NCBI GenBank assembly: GCA_900769555.1
Contig: CAAGHA010000122.1
Location: forward strand, 1 to 64,000
Direction of reading: 5' to 3'
Origin: Bacteroidales bacterium
Lineage (GTDB): Bacteria > Bacteroidota > Bacteroidia > Bacteroidales > Paludibacteraceae
Length of the DNA: 64,000 nt
Shown here: one piece after another, positions 26,273 to 34,500 of the stretch
How the letters are laid out: each line of letters begins with the position of its first letter
Position numbering within the stretch: the first letter of the stretch is position 1
The notes under the pieces: model-generated
The model's database searches: none
Told to the model about the DNA's origin: nothing
The model's input: the letters and a program-made list of their open reading frames with translations, nothing else
Translations under genes and position numbers: made by a program

Positions 26273-26400
26273 TTGGCGGAATTAATTTAAGGCAACGTCT
26301 GTAAATTACGATTCCTATTTTTTATTTGCAATAAATCTATTTCAAATGTTTTTGAATTCATTTTAGAAATTGTTTAAATTTTATTTCGTACATATTTGAG
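26273..26400 (+). repeat. Half A-type element running into B-like module, copy 8
   Basis: It begins with the 16-mer TTGGCGGAATTAATTT that also occurs at 3134, then AAGGCAACGTCTGTAAATTA and CGATTCC. It goes on through TTTGAATTCATTTTAGAAAT to TGTTTAAATTTTATTTCG and ACATATTTGAGG. The order matches copy 5 up to this point, but no right end follows. The remaining bases up to 26575 hold no gene; a promoter at 26576 follows. Confidence 0.6.
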
Positions 26401-26575
26401 GCGCTTTTTTATCCCGTTTTTATTATTCTTTTGCAGTAAATACCTTAACGCTCAGTTAACTCTACCAAAAGTTTTTCTTCGATATAATAAGTCGTAGGAG
26501 AAATTAAAATCGAGTTACACCTACTATTGTATCAAAGATAATCCCGTGCTTAGCAGAAGTAAATCCATACGAAGT

Positions 26576-26606
26576 CTTGAAAAAACATACTTTTTATATA
26601 ATTTTG
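26576..26606 (+). promoter_or_regulatory. Putative promoter of the hotdog thioesterase gene
   Basis: CTTG (26576-26579), 19 bases, TAATTTTG (26599-26606). Because the box lies downstream of an alternative TTG start at 26577, it supports the ATG at 26628 as the real start. Confidence 0.75.
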
Positions 26607-26627
26607 CATTCTCATTACATTAAAATT

Positions 26628-27017
26628 ATGAACGAACGGTTTAATTTAAAACAATTTTCAGAACGAAAGGTCATATCTGAAGATATGCTGAATTGCAACG
26701 GAACTCTTTTCGGTGGATGCGCCATGGGTTGGATGGATCTTTTGGGACATCGTATAGCAATTCATATTACTCAAAGAACTATGTTTACGGTCTATGCAGA
26801 TAAGATTAAATTTAAAAGTCCTGCCTTTTTAGGTGAATTAGTTGAGGTTAACGGTTCTATCAAGGAATTGGGAGGTGTAAAATTGACTCTTAAATTGGAA
26901 GTAATTGCAAATCCTGATGGGGATAGAAGAAAGGTGGTTGAAGGGGATTTTACATTTGTTGAGTTGGATGAAAATATGAGACCTACTCGCATTCACTACC
27001 CAGAAGGAGTATTATAA
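26628..27017 (+). CDS. Hotdog-fold acyl-CoA thioesterase
   Basis: The 129 residues start MNERFNLKQFSERKVISED and belong to the acyl-CoA hydrolase group related to YciA. Motifs are NCNGTLFGGCAMGWMDLLGH near residue 23 and TVYADKIKFKSPAFLGELVE near 51. The protein is cytoplasmic and the chain-length preference is unknown. It is monocistronic. The longer frame from 26577 is rejected because it starts in the promoter. Confidence 0.8.
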   Translation: MNERFNLKQFSERKVISEDMLNCNGTLFGGCAMGWMDLLGHRIAIHITQRTMFTVYADKIKFKSPAFLGELVEVNGSIKELGGVKLTLKLEVIANPDGDRRKVVEGDFTFVELDENMRPTRIHYPEGVL

Positions 27018-27281
27018 GGGGTGATTTAATACATTGTTTCAGAGTTTAGCCATGTACTTTTGTACACTCTTTATGGTCTAAATCTCAACAACACATCTCA
27101 CCCCCCTCTAATAATCCTTTATCTGAGTTTTTTTTTACAACTTATTCTCGTGAAATTTATAGTTCAGTCACAAGCTTCTGCACTCTACTCACGCAACAAA
27201 TCTCAACACCAAATCTATCATCTTTACTAAAAAACTTATTCGACAACTCTTTTTTATTCCCATAAGATTTTAGCGATTAAT
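27018..27281. other. Gap with no recognised feature
   Basis: I see no gene or strong repeat. A small hairpin TGTACTTTTGTACA lies near 27053, and GGGGTGA near 27019 could pair with a distant TCACCCCC near 27110. Neither has a convincing T-tail, so a terminator for the thioesterase is only possible. Confidence 0.3.
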
Positions 27282-27655
27282 CTATGGTAAGTTCTATAAA
27301 TTTCACCGTTTTTAATTTTAAAAGTATATATTGCAGAAAGATAACCTTTTCGGTATTTTTTTATTTCTGAATTAAAAAGTTGTTTTAATTCTATTTCGAG
27401 CATATTTGAAAGGAATTTTTAAGATTATTTTTATTATATCTTTGCTGTTAATAGTGGACTAATATCAAAAAAAAAGAATCTCAAAGAGACCGAGAATAAA
27501 ATAGTGAAACTCAAAATAAATTTAAAATAAAATTTAAATGGTTTCTAACTATTTTTCAGTAGATCAAAGTGTTTGCACTGCCCCATCCATTCGCACAGCA
27601 ATCAACTCGAAATAAATTCAAAAATCCCCCAAATAAATTTATAGAACCTACCCTA
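27282..27655 (+). repeat. Composite A-type element containing a B-type element, copy 9
   Basis: The A ends are CTATGGTAAGTTCTATAAAT at the left and AATTTATAGAACCTACCCTA at the right. Inside, from about 27378 to 27547, is a B-type unit: AAGTTGTTTTAATTCTATTT, CGAGCATATTTGAAAGG, then AGTGGACTAATATCAAAAAA and finally AATAAAATTTAAATGGTTTC. At about 374 bp it is the longest copy. It suggests that B inserted into A, or that both derive from one ancestor. The right end supplies the stop codon of the neighbouring outer-membrane protein gene. Confidence 0.65.
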
Positions 27656-28252
27656 AAAAAGAAAGTAAGCAAGAGACAACGACAGGTTGCGGTTTTTCAT
27701 ATCCAAATCCCACGTTCCATCGTATAAATTTCGACAACCCAATTGATACGAAAGGTCTATTCTAAATCGATTTATGACTTCAACCCCAATAATCACCCCA
27801 AAGCCAAAATCAGTTTTGCGCAGTTTTTCTTCAACATTCCTCGCCAACCAAGAGGCATCTCTATCAAAGCTTTGATGCACAAGAAACGACAAATAAGGAC
27901 CTAACCCGACATAAGGTCGTACCATTGGGAAATCATATCCCCAACGAAAATAGAGAGGAATATCTATGTAATTGGCACGAGTACGAACCTGCTGCGTCTC
28001 ACTCCGAATCACCCCTCCTTTTTGCGAAAAAAGGGTCTCGAACTGAATGCCCAACCCAAAGAACGGAAGTGTAATCGAACTTGTTAATCCGGCATGAAAT
28101 CCGGCAATACTCGGTTGATCCAACCACACACTCTCCACACTCACATCTTGGTAAGAAAAATTGGCTCCCCCTTTTATTCCAAAATTTATTCTTGCATGTA
28201 CAGAAAATAGGGAAAACGTCAAAAAAGAGAGTATTAAAATAATCTTTTTCAT
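27653..28252 (-). CDS. PorT-like outer-membrane beta-barrel protein
   Basis: The 199 residues start MKKIILILSFLTFSLFSVHA, a signal peptide. They continue INFGIKGGANFSYQDVS, the classic opening of the Bacteroidetes PorT/OMP_b-brl_2 family, with eight or so alternating strands to the end (LSLSLAYFLF). The C-terminal phenylalanine fits a Bam substrate. Its function is unknown. ATG 28252 is preferred over a TTG two codons upstream. The stop codon TAG at 27653-27655 is the tip of an A-type repeat. Confidence 0.75.
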   Translation of the reverse strand: MKKIILILSFLTFSLFSVHARINFGIKGGANFSYQDVSVESVWLDQPSIAGFHAGLTSSITLPFFGLGIQFETLFSQKGGVIRSETQQVRTRANYIDIPLYFRWGYDFPMVRPYVGLGPYLSFLVHQSFDRDASWLARNVEEKLRKTDFGFGVIIGVEVINRFRIDLSYQLGCRNLYDGTWDLDMKNRNLSLSLAYFLF

Positions 28253-28373
28253 AGTCAATCATAATTAATATTAAAGTTCTTTCTCTCCTAAACAAATAAA
28301 AATTTATCCGGGTTCTCAATATAACAGATTACAACGCTATTTCACAATCTGTAAGAAGCTGTTATATTTCACC

Positions 28374-28405
28374 CTTTCATAATTCATTCAAAATAACTAC
28401 CTTTG
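28374..28405 (+). promoter_or_regulatory. Putative promoter of the tsaC unit
   Basis: TTTC at about 28374-28377, 20 bases, then TACCTTTG at 28398-28405. One mismatch in the -33 box; start codon 20 bases downstream. Confidence 0.65.
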
Positions 28406-28425
28406 CAAAAATTTTAATTAAAGAT

Positions 28426-29037
28426 ATGCTAATTCGAGTTTATCCGGAAAATCCAAACGAAAGAGAAATTGATCGCATTGTCCAATTTTTGCGTGACGGA
28501 GGAATTATTGTCTATCCTACAGATACAATCTATGGATTAGGTTGCAGTATATTCAATACAAAAGGAATAGAGACGATTTGTCGCCATAAGGGAATCGACC
28601 CAAGAAAAGCCAATTTATCCTTTATCTGTTACGATTTGAGCAATATCAGTGAATATGCGAAAATAGACAACACGACTTTCAAATTAATGAAAAAGAATTT
28701 ACCGGGTCCATTCACTTTTATTTTGAACGGGAATAGTAATCTACCTAAAATTTTTCGCAATAAAAAAACCGTTGGAATTCGTGTTCCCGACAACAATATC
28801 ATTCGCGAATTAGTCCGAGTTCTTGGGAATCCGATTCTGTCTACATCCGTACGAGATAAAGAGGATGAGATTACTGAATATTTCACCGATCCGGAATTGA
28901 TTCATGAACGCTACGAACATATTGTAGATGTTGTAATCAATGGCGGTTACGGAGAATTAGAGCCTTCTACTATTGTCGATTGTACAGGAGATGAACCTGT
29001 TATCGTCAGACAAGGGAAAGGTATTTTAGAATTTTAA
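28426..29037 (+). CDS. tsaC: L-threonylcarbamoyladenylate synthase
   Basis: This enzyme makes threonylcarbamoyl-AMP from threonine, bicarbonate and ATP, the first step to t6A37 in tRNAs that read ANN codons. The 203 residues show the YrdC fold with VYPTDTIYGLGC near 29, CRHKGIDPRKANLSFICYD, LPGPFTFIL near 92 and KTVGIRVPDN near 113, then the C-terminal STIVDC. The length is the short TsaC/YrdC type without the Sua5 extension. It is 22 bp upstream of the EamA transporter and probably cotranscribed. Confidence 0.92.
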   Translation: MLIRVYPENPNEREIDRIVQFLRDGGIIVYPTDTIYGLGCSIFNTKGIETICRHKGIDPRKANLSFICYDLSNISEYAKIDNTTFKLMKKNLPGPFTFILNGNSNLPKIFRNKKTVGIRVPDNNIIRELVRVLGNPILSTSVRDKEDEITEYFTDPELIHERYEHIVDVVINGGYGELEPSTIVDCTGDEPVIVRQGKGILEF

Positions 29038-29059
29038 GATTGCTTTAACCTCAAATAGC

Positions 29060-29950
29060 ATGTGGGTATTTTTAGCTTTAGGCTCTGCGCTATTACTTGG
29101 ATTCTACGACGTTTTCAAAAAAGTTTCTTTAAAAGGGAATGCAGTAATTCCGGTGTTAGCCGGATCCATATTCATCTCTGCAGTTCTTTTTGCATTTTGC
29201 ATCGTGCTTTCCGAGATGTATCCGGAAAGGATGAAAGCAATTGCTTTTTATGTCCCATCAATTGATTGGAGAACTCACTTATCCATTTTTATAAAGGCAT
29301 CCATTGTTTTAGGCTCTTGGATCTCAGCCTACTTCGGTATGAAATATGTGCCACTTACCATCTTCTCACCTATTCGAGCCACTCAACCTATTTGGACCGT
29401 TTTAGGGGCTTTTATTTTTTTTTCGGAACGACTAACATTAACACAAATAATCGGAATCACAATAACCATAACAGCATTTTACCTTTTCTCTCTAATTGGA
29501 GTAAAAGAAGGATTTTCTCTAAAAAGCAACAAATGGATATGGCTGATTATTTTAGCAACTCTACTTGGGTCAGCTAGTGGATTGTATGATAAACATTTAA
29601 TGATTAACTACAATCGCGTTGCTGTACAAGTATATAGCTCTATCTATCAAGCTCTGATTATGTTGATTATCTTGTTTGCTATATGGTATCCACAACGACA
29701 TAAAAGCACTCCTTTTCAATGGAGATGGAGCATTATCGGAATCGCATTGTTTTTAATATTGGCTGACTATCTCTACTTTTGGGCTCTATCACAAGAGGGA
29801 GCCTTAATTTCAATTATTTCAACAATCAGAAGGTCGGGGGCAGTCATCCCATTCTTATACGGAGCCATACTACTCCATGAAAAAAATCTAAGAAGAAAGA
29901 GTGTTTTGCTAACTTTTATACTTTTCGGGGTGTTTTTACTCGTGATATAA
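29060..29950 (+). CDS. EamA (DMT) family transporter
   Basis: The 296 residues form ten predicted membrane helices in two EamA repeats (first about 5-140, second about 155-296), beginning MWVFLALGSALLLGFYDVFK. The conserved repeat ends are PLTIFSPIRATQPIWTVLGA and LSQEGALISIISTIRRSGAV. Such inner-membrane carriers export amino acids or other small metabolites; the substrate is unknown. It follows tsaC closely but a functional link is not evident. Confidence 0.85.
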   Translation: MWVFLALGSALLLGFYDVFKKVSLKGNAVIPVLAGSIFISAVLFAFCIVLSEMYPERMKAIAFYVPSIDWRTHLSIFIKASIVLGSWISAYFGMKYVPLTIFSPIRATQPIWTVLGAFIFFSERLTLTQIIGITITITAFYLFSLIGVKEGFSLKSNKWIWLIILATLLGSASGLYDKHLMINYNRVAVQVYSSIYQALIMLIILFAIWYPQRHKSTPFQWRWSIIGIALFLILADYLYFWALSQEGALISIISTIRRSGAVIPFLYGAILLHEKNLRRKSVLLTFILFGVFLLVI

Positions 29951-29952
29951 GG

Positions 29953-30101
29953 GACAAAGGTGTACTTCTTTTGAATTTATTTGTACTATATTGCTTATAT
30001 TTACTCTGTTACAATGCTCGCATCACTCCTTTGTAAATATAAACAATCTAACTCAATTGCTCTTCAAAATCATCTTGACCTAATTTATAGAACTTACCTA
30101 T
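29953..30101 (+). repeat. A-type element, copy 10, left end deleted
   Basis: The right end is TCTTCAAAATCATCTTGACC, then TAATTTATAGAACTTACCTA. The interior matches copies 3 and 5 (TTTGAATTTATTTGTACT, GTTACAATGCTCGCATCACT, CCTTTGTAAATATAAACAAT). The left end is reduced to AAAGGTGTACTTCT joined directly to the interior. It follows the EamA stop by 2 bp. Confidence 0.7.
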
Positions 30102-30200
30102 AAAAACAGTCTTTATCAAACAGAAGTCTTGAATTGAGAGAAATTATCTTAAAACCTATTAAAAAGGTAACTCAAAACAATTCTAATCAATAAATATTTG

Positions 30201-30208
30201 TAAATTTG
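30201..30208 (+). promoter_or_regulatory. Putative -7 box for the DUF3256-like gene
   Basis: TAAATTTG matches TAnnTTTG 24 bases before the start codon; no good -33 element is visible. Confidence 0.45.
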
Positions 30209-30232
30209 CTAAAACTCTAACAAAAAAATTAA

Positions 30233-30865
30233 ATGATGAAGAAAATAGCTCTTATCATACTCCTATCACTTTCTGCGTCCCTATCTTATGGGCAAACACT
30301 CGAAGATTTTTTTATTCATGGCGCAGTAGAATACATTCAGTTAAGCAAAGATCAGAGAATTTGGTTGCTCAAAAGGCATAAAGAGAATATCAAAGAGCCA
30401 AACCCAACACTCTACAATGGGGTTTCAGAAGTGAAAGATTACAAAGAAAATAATTTACTGACCATATCGACTTCTAAACAAGGAAACTTTAGTGTAAAAC
30501 GTTGGTTAACAGAAGAGGGAATAACATTTGGAGTTAGCTTTTGGGCTTGCGGTCCAATCTGCGATGGTTGGATTAAATTTGTTTCAACGAACATGGACAC
30601 AACAATTGTATTTCCCAAAATTTGGTTAGCCGATTTTGTCCATCCCGACTCCCTTAAAAATGCAGGTTGGAGCAAAGAGGATTTCGAGAAAAAAGTTGAT
30701 TTCCCCTTTTATCACTACGAATTTACGGAAGGAGATACAATTAAAATCTTCAATAATACCCCAAAATTCCTTAGCAAAGAGAGTGCTAATCGCTTATCAG
30801 GCTATTGGAAAAACAATGTAATTAAGTATATTTTCAAAGAGAATAATTTTGAAAAAGTAGATTAA
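30233..30865 (+). CDS. Secreted DUF3256-like protein
   Basis: The 210 residues have a signal peptide (MMKKIALIILLSLSASLSYG, cleaved near GQT). The mature part opens TLEDFFIHGAVEYIQLSKDQ and RIWLLKRHKENIKEPN, then has SVKRWLTEEGITFGVSFWAC with GPICDGWIKFV. The layout of an N-terminal Leu/Arg helix, a threonine-rich beta segment and a central C-G-P motif recalls DUF3256 of Bacteroidetes. I cannot confirm the family from memory alone. It is probably periplasmic and monocistronic. Confidence 0.55.
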   Translation: MMKKIALIILLSLSASLSYGQTLEDFFIHGAVEYIQLSKDQRIWLLKRHKENIKEPNPTLYNGVSEVKDYKENNLLTISTSKQGNFSVKRWLTEEGITFGVSFWACGPICDGWIKFVSTNMDTTIVFPKIWLADFVHPDSLKNAGWSKEDFEKKVDFPFYHYEFTEGDTIKIFNNTPKFLSKESANRLSGYWKNNVIKYIFKENNFEKVD

Positions 30866-31028
30866 GATTAGTTTGAGACAACTAAAAAAAACACGTTACA
30901 GCAGTTTATTAAAGCATTATTCCTGATTGAATATAAATAAGTTACAAAAAATCAAAACTTCCGAAATAAATTCTATGACAAAAAGATAAAAAAACATAAC
31001 ATATTGAAGATGCTTAAAATCCATTTAG
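30866..31028. other. AT-rich gap, nothing recognised
   Basis: This is the first part of a 686-bp gene-free stretch. It has A-runs and no gene, terminator with a proper T-tail, or clear repeat. The rest of the stretch holds two foldback elements (31029-31116 and 31268-31402), and 31403-31551 shows no feature that I can name. Confidence 0.3.
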
Positions 31029-31116
31029 TAAGGTAAGTTCTATAAATTCACTATTTTAAATTTAAAAATATAAATTTAGGGTTGATGATCTTCATGAAAT
31101 TTATAAAACCACCTTA
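31029..31116 (+). repeat. Short A-type foldback element, copy 11
   Basis: The left end TAAGGTAAGTTCTATAAATT and right end AAATTTATAAAACCACCTTA are inverse copies around about 48 bp. The interior (CACTATTTTAAATTTAAAAA, GGGTTGATGATC) is shared with the next element at 31268 and with the start of copy 9, so these three form a subfamily. Confidence 0.7.
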
Positions 31117-31267
31117 AAGTTTTTATATACAAATTCAAAAAGTAAGAAACACAAATTAAACAACTACTTAAAAGTCATCCCTTAAGAATATCAAAATAAT
31201 TTTAAACAACGTCTAAGAATTTCTATTTTTATCGTATCTTTGTAACAAATTTAATAGATTGACTCTG

Positions 31268-31402
31268 TAATAACAATTATAGACAATTTTTATAAGTTAT
31301 GATTTAAGTTGAGTTCTATAAATTCATCGTTTTAAATTAAAAGTTAAATCGTGGGTTGATGAACTTTTTATTACCCTTATAGAAATTGTCTGTAGTATTA
31401 TT
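31268..31402. repeat. Near-palindromic element upstream of the activase gene
   Basis: AGACAATTTTTATAAG (31281-31296) is the inverse of CTTATAGAAATTGTCT (31376-31391) with one mismatch, and the pairing continues weakly outward. Between them lies a copy of the short A-type interior (GAGTTCTATAAATTCATCG, GGGTTGATGAAC). Either strand would fold as a long hairpin. It ends 149 bases before the activase start, so it may also be part of that mRNA leader. Confidence 0.6.
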
Positions 31403-31551
31403 GGGAGAAATAGGTCGTAGTCTTCAAAGAGGTAAAAAGCATTCCTTTAAAAGGGTATCCACTTGATGATAAATCAATAGAGAATACGGCATGGTAAAAT
31501 ATTTATTACAAGTAAAAATCGGCAAAAACGAATAAAATAAAAAAGAAATAT

Positions 31552-34500
31552 ATGTTTAAAATCGGCTTAGACATCGGTTCAACAACTGCAAAAATTGTTG
31601 TTCTTGATGAAACTGAAAAATTAGTTTATTCATCGTACCGCAGACACTTGGCAAATGTGCAAGGTGCGATTTCAGAATTTTTGAAAGAGGTTAGAGATAC
31701 AATTGGACAAAACCAATTTAAATTAGCAATCACCGGGTCGGTAGGATTGGGAGTTGCAGAACGTTACGGATTGCACTTTGTACAAGAAGTAATTGCAGCT
31801 ACAGAATACACAAAAAAAGTTCATCCTGATATTTCAACCATCATTGATATCGGTGGAGAAGATGCAAAAATTGTATATTTGCGAGACGGACAAGTATCAG
31901 ACCTTCGAATGAATGGGAATTGTGCAGGAGGAACAGGTGCATTTATAGATCAGATGGCACTCTGTTTAGGAGTTGAGGTAACCGATTTGGATGATTTAGC
32001 CAAAAACAGTACACATATCTACCCTATCGCATCACGCTGCGGAGTATTTTCCAAAACAGATATTCAAAATTTAATTGCAAGAAATGCTACGAAAGAGGAT
32101 ATTGCAGCCTCTATTTTCCGAGCAGTGGCAGTACAAACAGCAAGTGCCCTTTCACATGGTTGCGAGATTCGACCTAAAGTCCTATTTTGTGGTGGACCAT
32201 TGACATTTATCTCTTCTCTACGAAAAGCAATTGCCAACTATTTTGAATTGGATTTGGAGAAAGATTTTGTTATTCTTGACAATGCCAATATTATTCCGGC
32301 ATACGGAACAGCACTAACAACAGAAGAGGCAACCCCTATGACAATTGACGAATTAAATGAGAAATTATCTGCAGAGCCTCATGAACCACAACAAAAGAAA
32401 AGCAATAAAAATACCATCTCCCTACCGGCAATTTTCAACGATGAAGAGGAATACATGACATGGAAAGCAGAGAAAGCCAAGTGCCACATTCCGGTTGTAA
32501 ACATCAATCAATGCAAAGGAAAAACATTTTTAGGTATTGATTCGGGATCAACTACAACAAAAATTGTATTGATTAACGAAGAGGGAGATATTCTTTACAA
32601 ATATTACGCACACAACGGAGGAAATCCTATTCAAGCCGTACGTCATGGATTGGAGAAACTTCGTGAACGCTGCATCGAAGAGAAAATAGATCTTCACATA
32701 ACAGCCGGATGTTCTACCGGATATGGAGAAGATTTGATTAAAGCAGCCTATTCTTTGGACTACGGAATGATTGAAACGATGGCACACTATGTTGCTGCGC
32801 AAAAAATGTGTCCGGATGTCTCATTCATCCTCGACATTGGAGGGCAGGATATGAAAGCCATTTACGTGGATAATGGAGCATTGACAAGAATGGAGATTAA
32901 CGAAGCATGTTCTTCCGGATGTGGTTCATTTATTGAAACATTTGCACAGACCCTGAATTGTGAAATCAGTGATTTTGTTTATCAAGCATGCCAAAGTCAA
33001 AATCCATGTGATTTAGGAACTCGATGCACAGTATTTATGAATTCCAAGGTAAAACAGGTGCTTCGTGAAGGATATTCTGTGAGTGATATTGCCGCCGGAT
33101 TGGCTTATTCGGTTGTAAAAAACTGTCTATTTAAAGTTCTCAAGATCAAGAATTACGATGAGTTAGGTAAAAGCATCGTTTTACAAGGTGGAACTATGCG
33201 AAACGACTCAATCGTCAAGGCTTTTGAAAATCTAACCGGCAAAGAAGTCTATTGCAACAATGTACCGGAATTAATGGGTGCTTATGGTTGTGCTTTATAT
33301 GCACAAAGAATGGCTAGTCAAGAAAAGATAGCCAATCCTTTGGATAGTTTCCTTCAGTCTGCCGAATTTGACTCAAAGATTTTGCATTGCAAAGGATGCG
33401 AAAATCAATGTCAGATTACAAAATACACATTCCAAAACGGGAAAGCATATTATTCCGGAAATAAATGTGAAAAAGTGTTTACCAATGGCAGTGGAGAGGA
33501 GACGCCGGGCATTGATATGAGTGCACAGAAATATCGAGAATTATTTGACCGCGCAGAAGATCCAAAAGCGAAATTAAGTAATCCACTATTTACGATAGGT
33601 ATTCCTCGAGCATTAAACATGTATGAAGAATTTCCGTTTTGGCACACATTCTTTACCGAGTGTAATATCCAAGTTGAACTATCTTCCACCTCAACTTACC
33701 AAAATTATGAGAAAGGGGTTCACTCAGTAATGTCGGACAACATCTGTTTTCCTGCCAAGTTGGTACACAGTCATATTTATGAGTTGCAACACAAGAAAGT
33801 CGATCGAATCTTCTTCCCTCGTGTTGTCTATGAAAAGACAGAAGACCATACAGTTGACAATAGTTTCAATTGTCCGATTATCATTGGCTATCCCGATGTT
33901 GTAAATAGTGCAATAGAATCAGAAATTCCTATTGATTCTCCGGTAATTACATTCAAAGATGATGAATTATTGAAGAAACAATTGATCAAATACTTAACAC
34001 CACTTGGAATATCCAAAAAAGCAATTGCCAAAGCACACGATAAGGCAGTTGCAGAATATACACATTTCGGACTTCATATCAAAAAATTGAATGAAGAGGC
34101 CTTTAAGAAGGCGCAAGAAGCCAATCGCATGGTTATTGTATTGGCCGGTCGTCCATATCATACCGACCCACTTGTTCAACACAAAGTTTCCGAAATGATT
34201 TCTCAAATGGGTGTTGATGTTATTACCGAGGAGGTTGCACGTAAAAGTAATTGCGGAGAAGAGGAATCATTTATCATCAAACAATGGTCATTTGTAAACC
34301 GTATTCTTAACTCTGCACAATGGGTAGCAAGACAAAATCGCTTGGTACACTTTGTTGAGACCACCTCTTTTGGTTGCGGTCCGGATGCATTCTTTACGGA
34401 TGATGTTCGTTCAATCTTGAACAGACATGGAAAATCACTTACATTGTTGAAGATTGATGATATTAACAATGTTGGATCAATGAAATTACGTGTACGTTCA

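Noticed and set aside
29062..29577. Two frames inside the EamA transporter gene
   Set aside because: They are alternative frames of a clear ten-helix transporter; no start signals support them.
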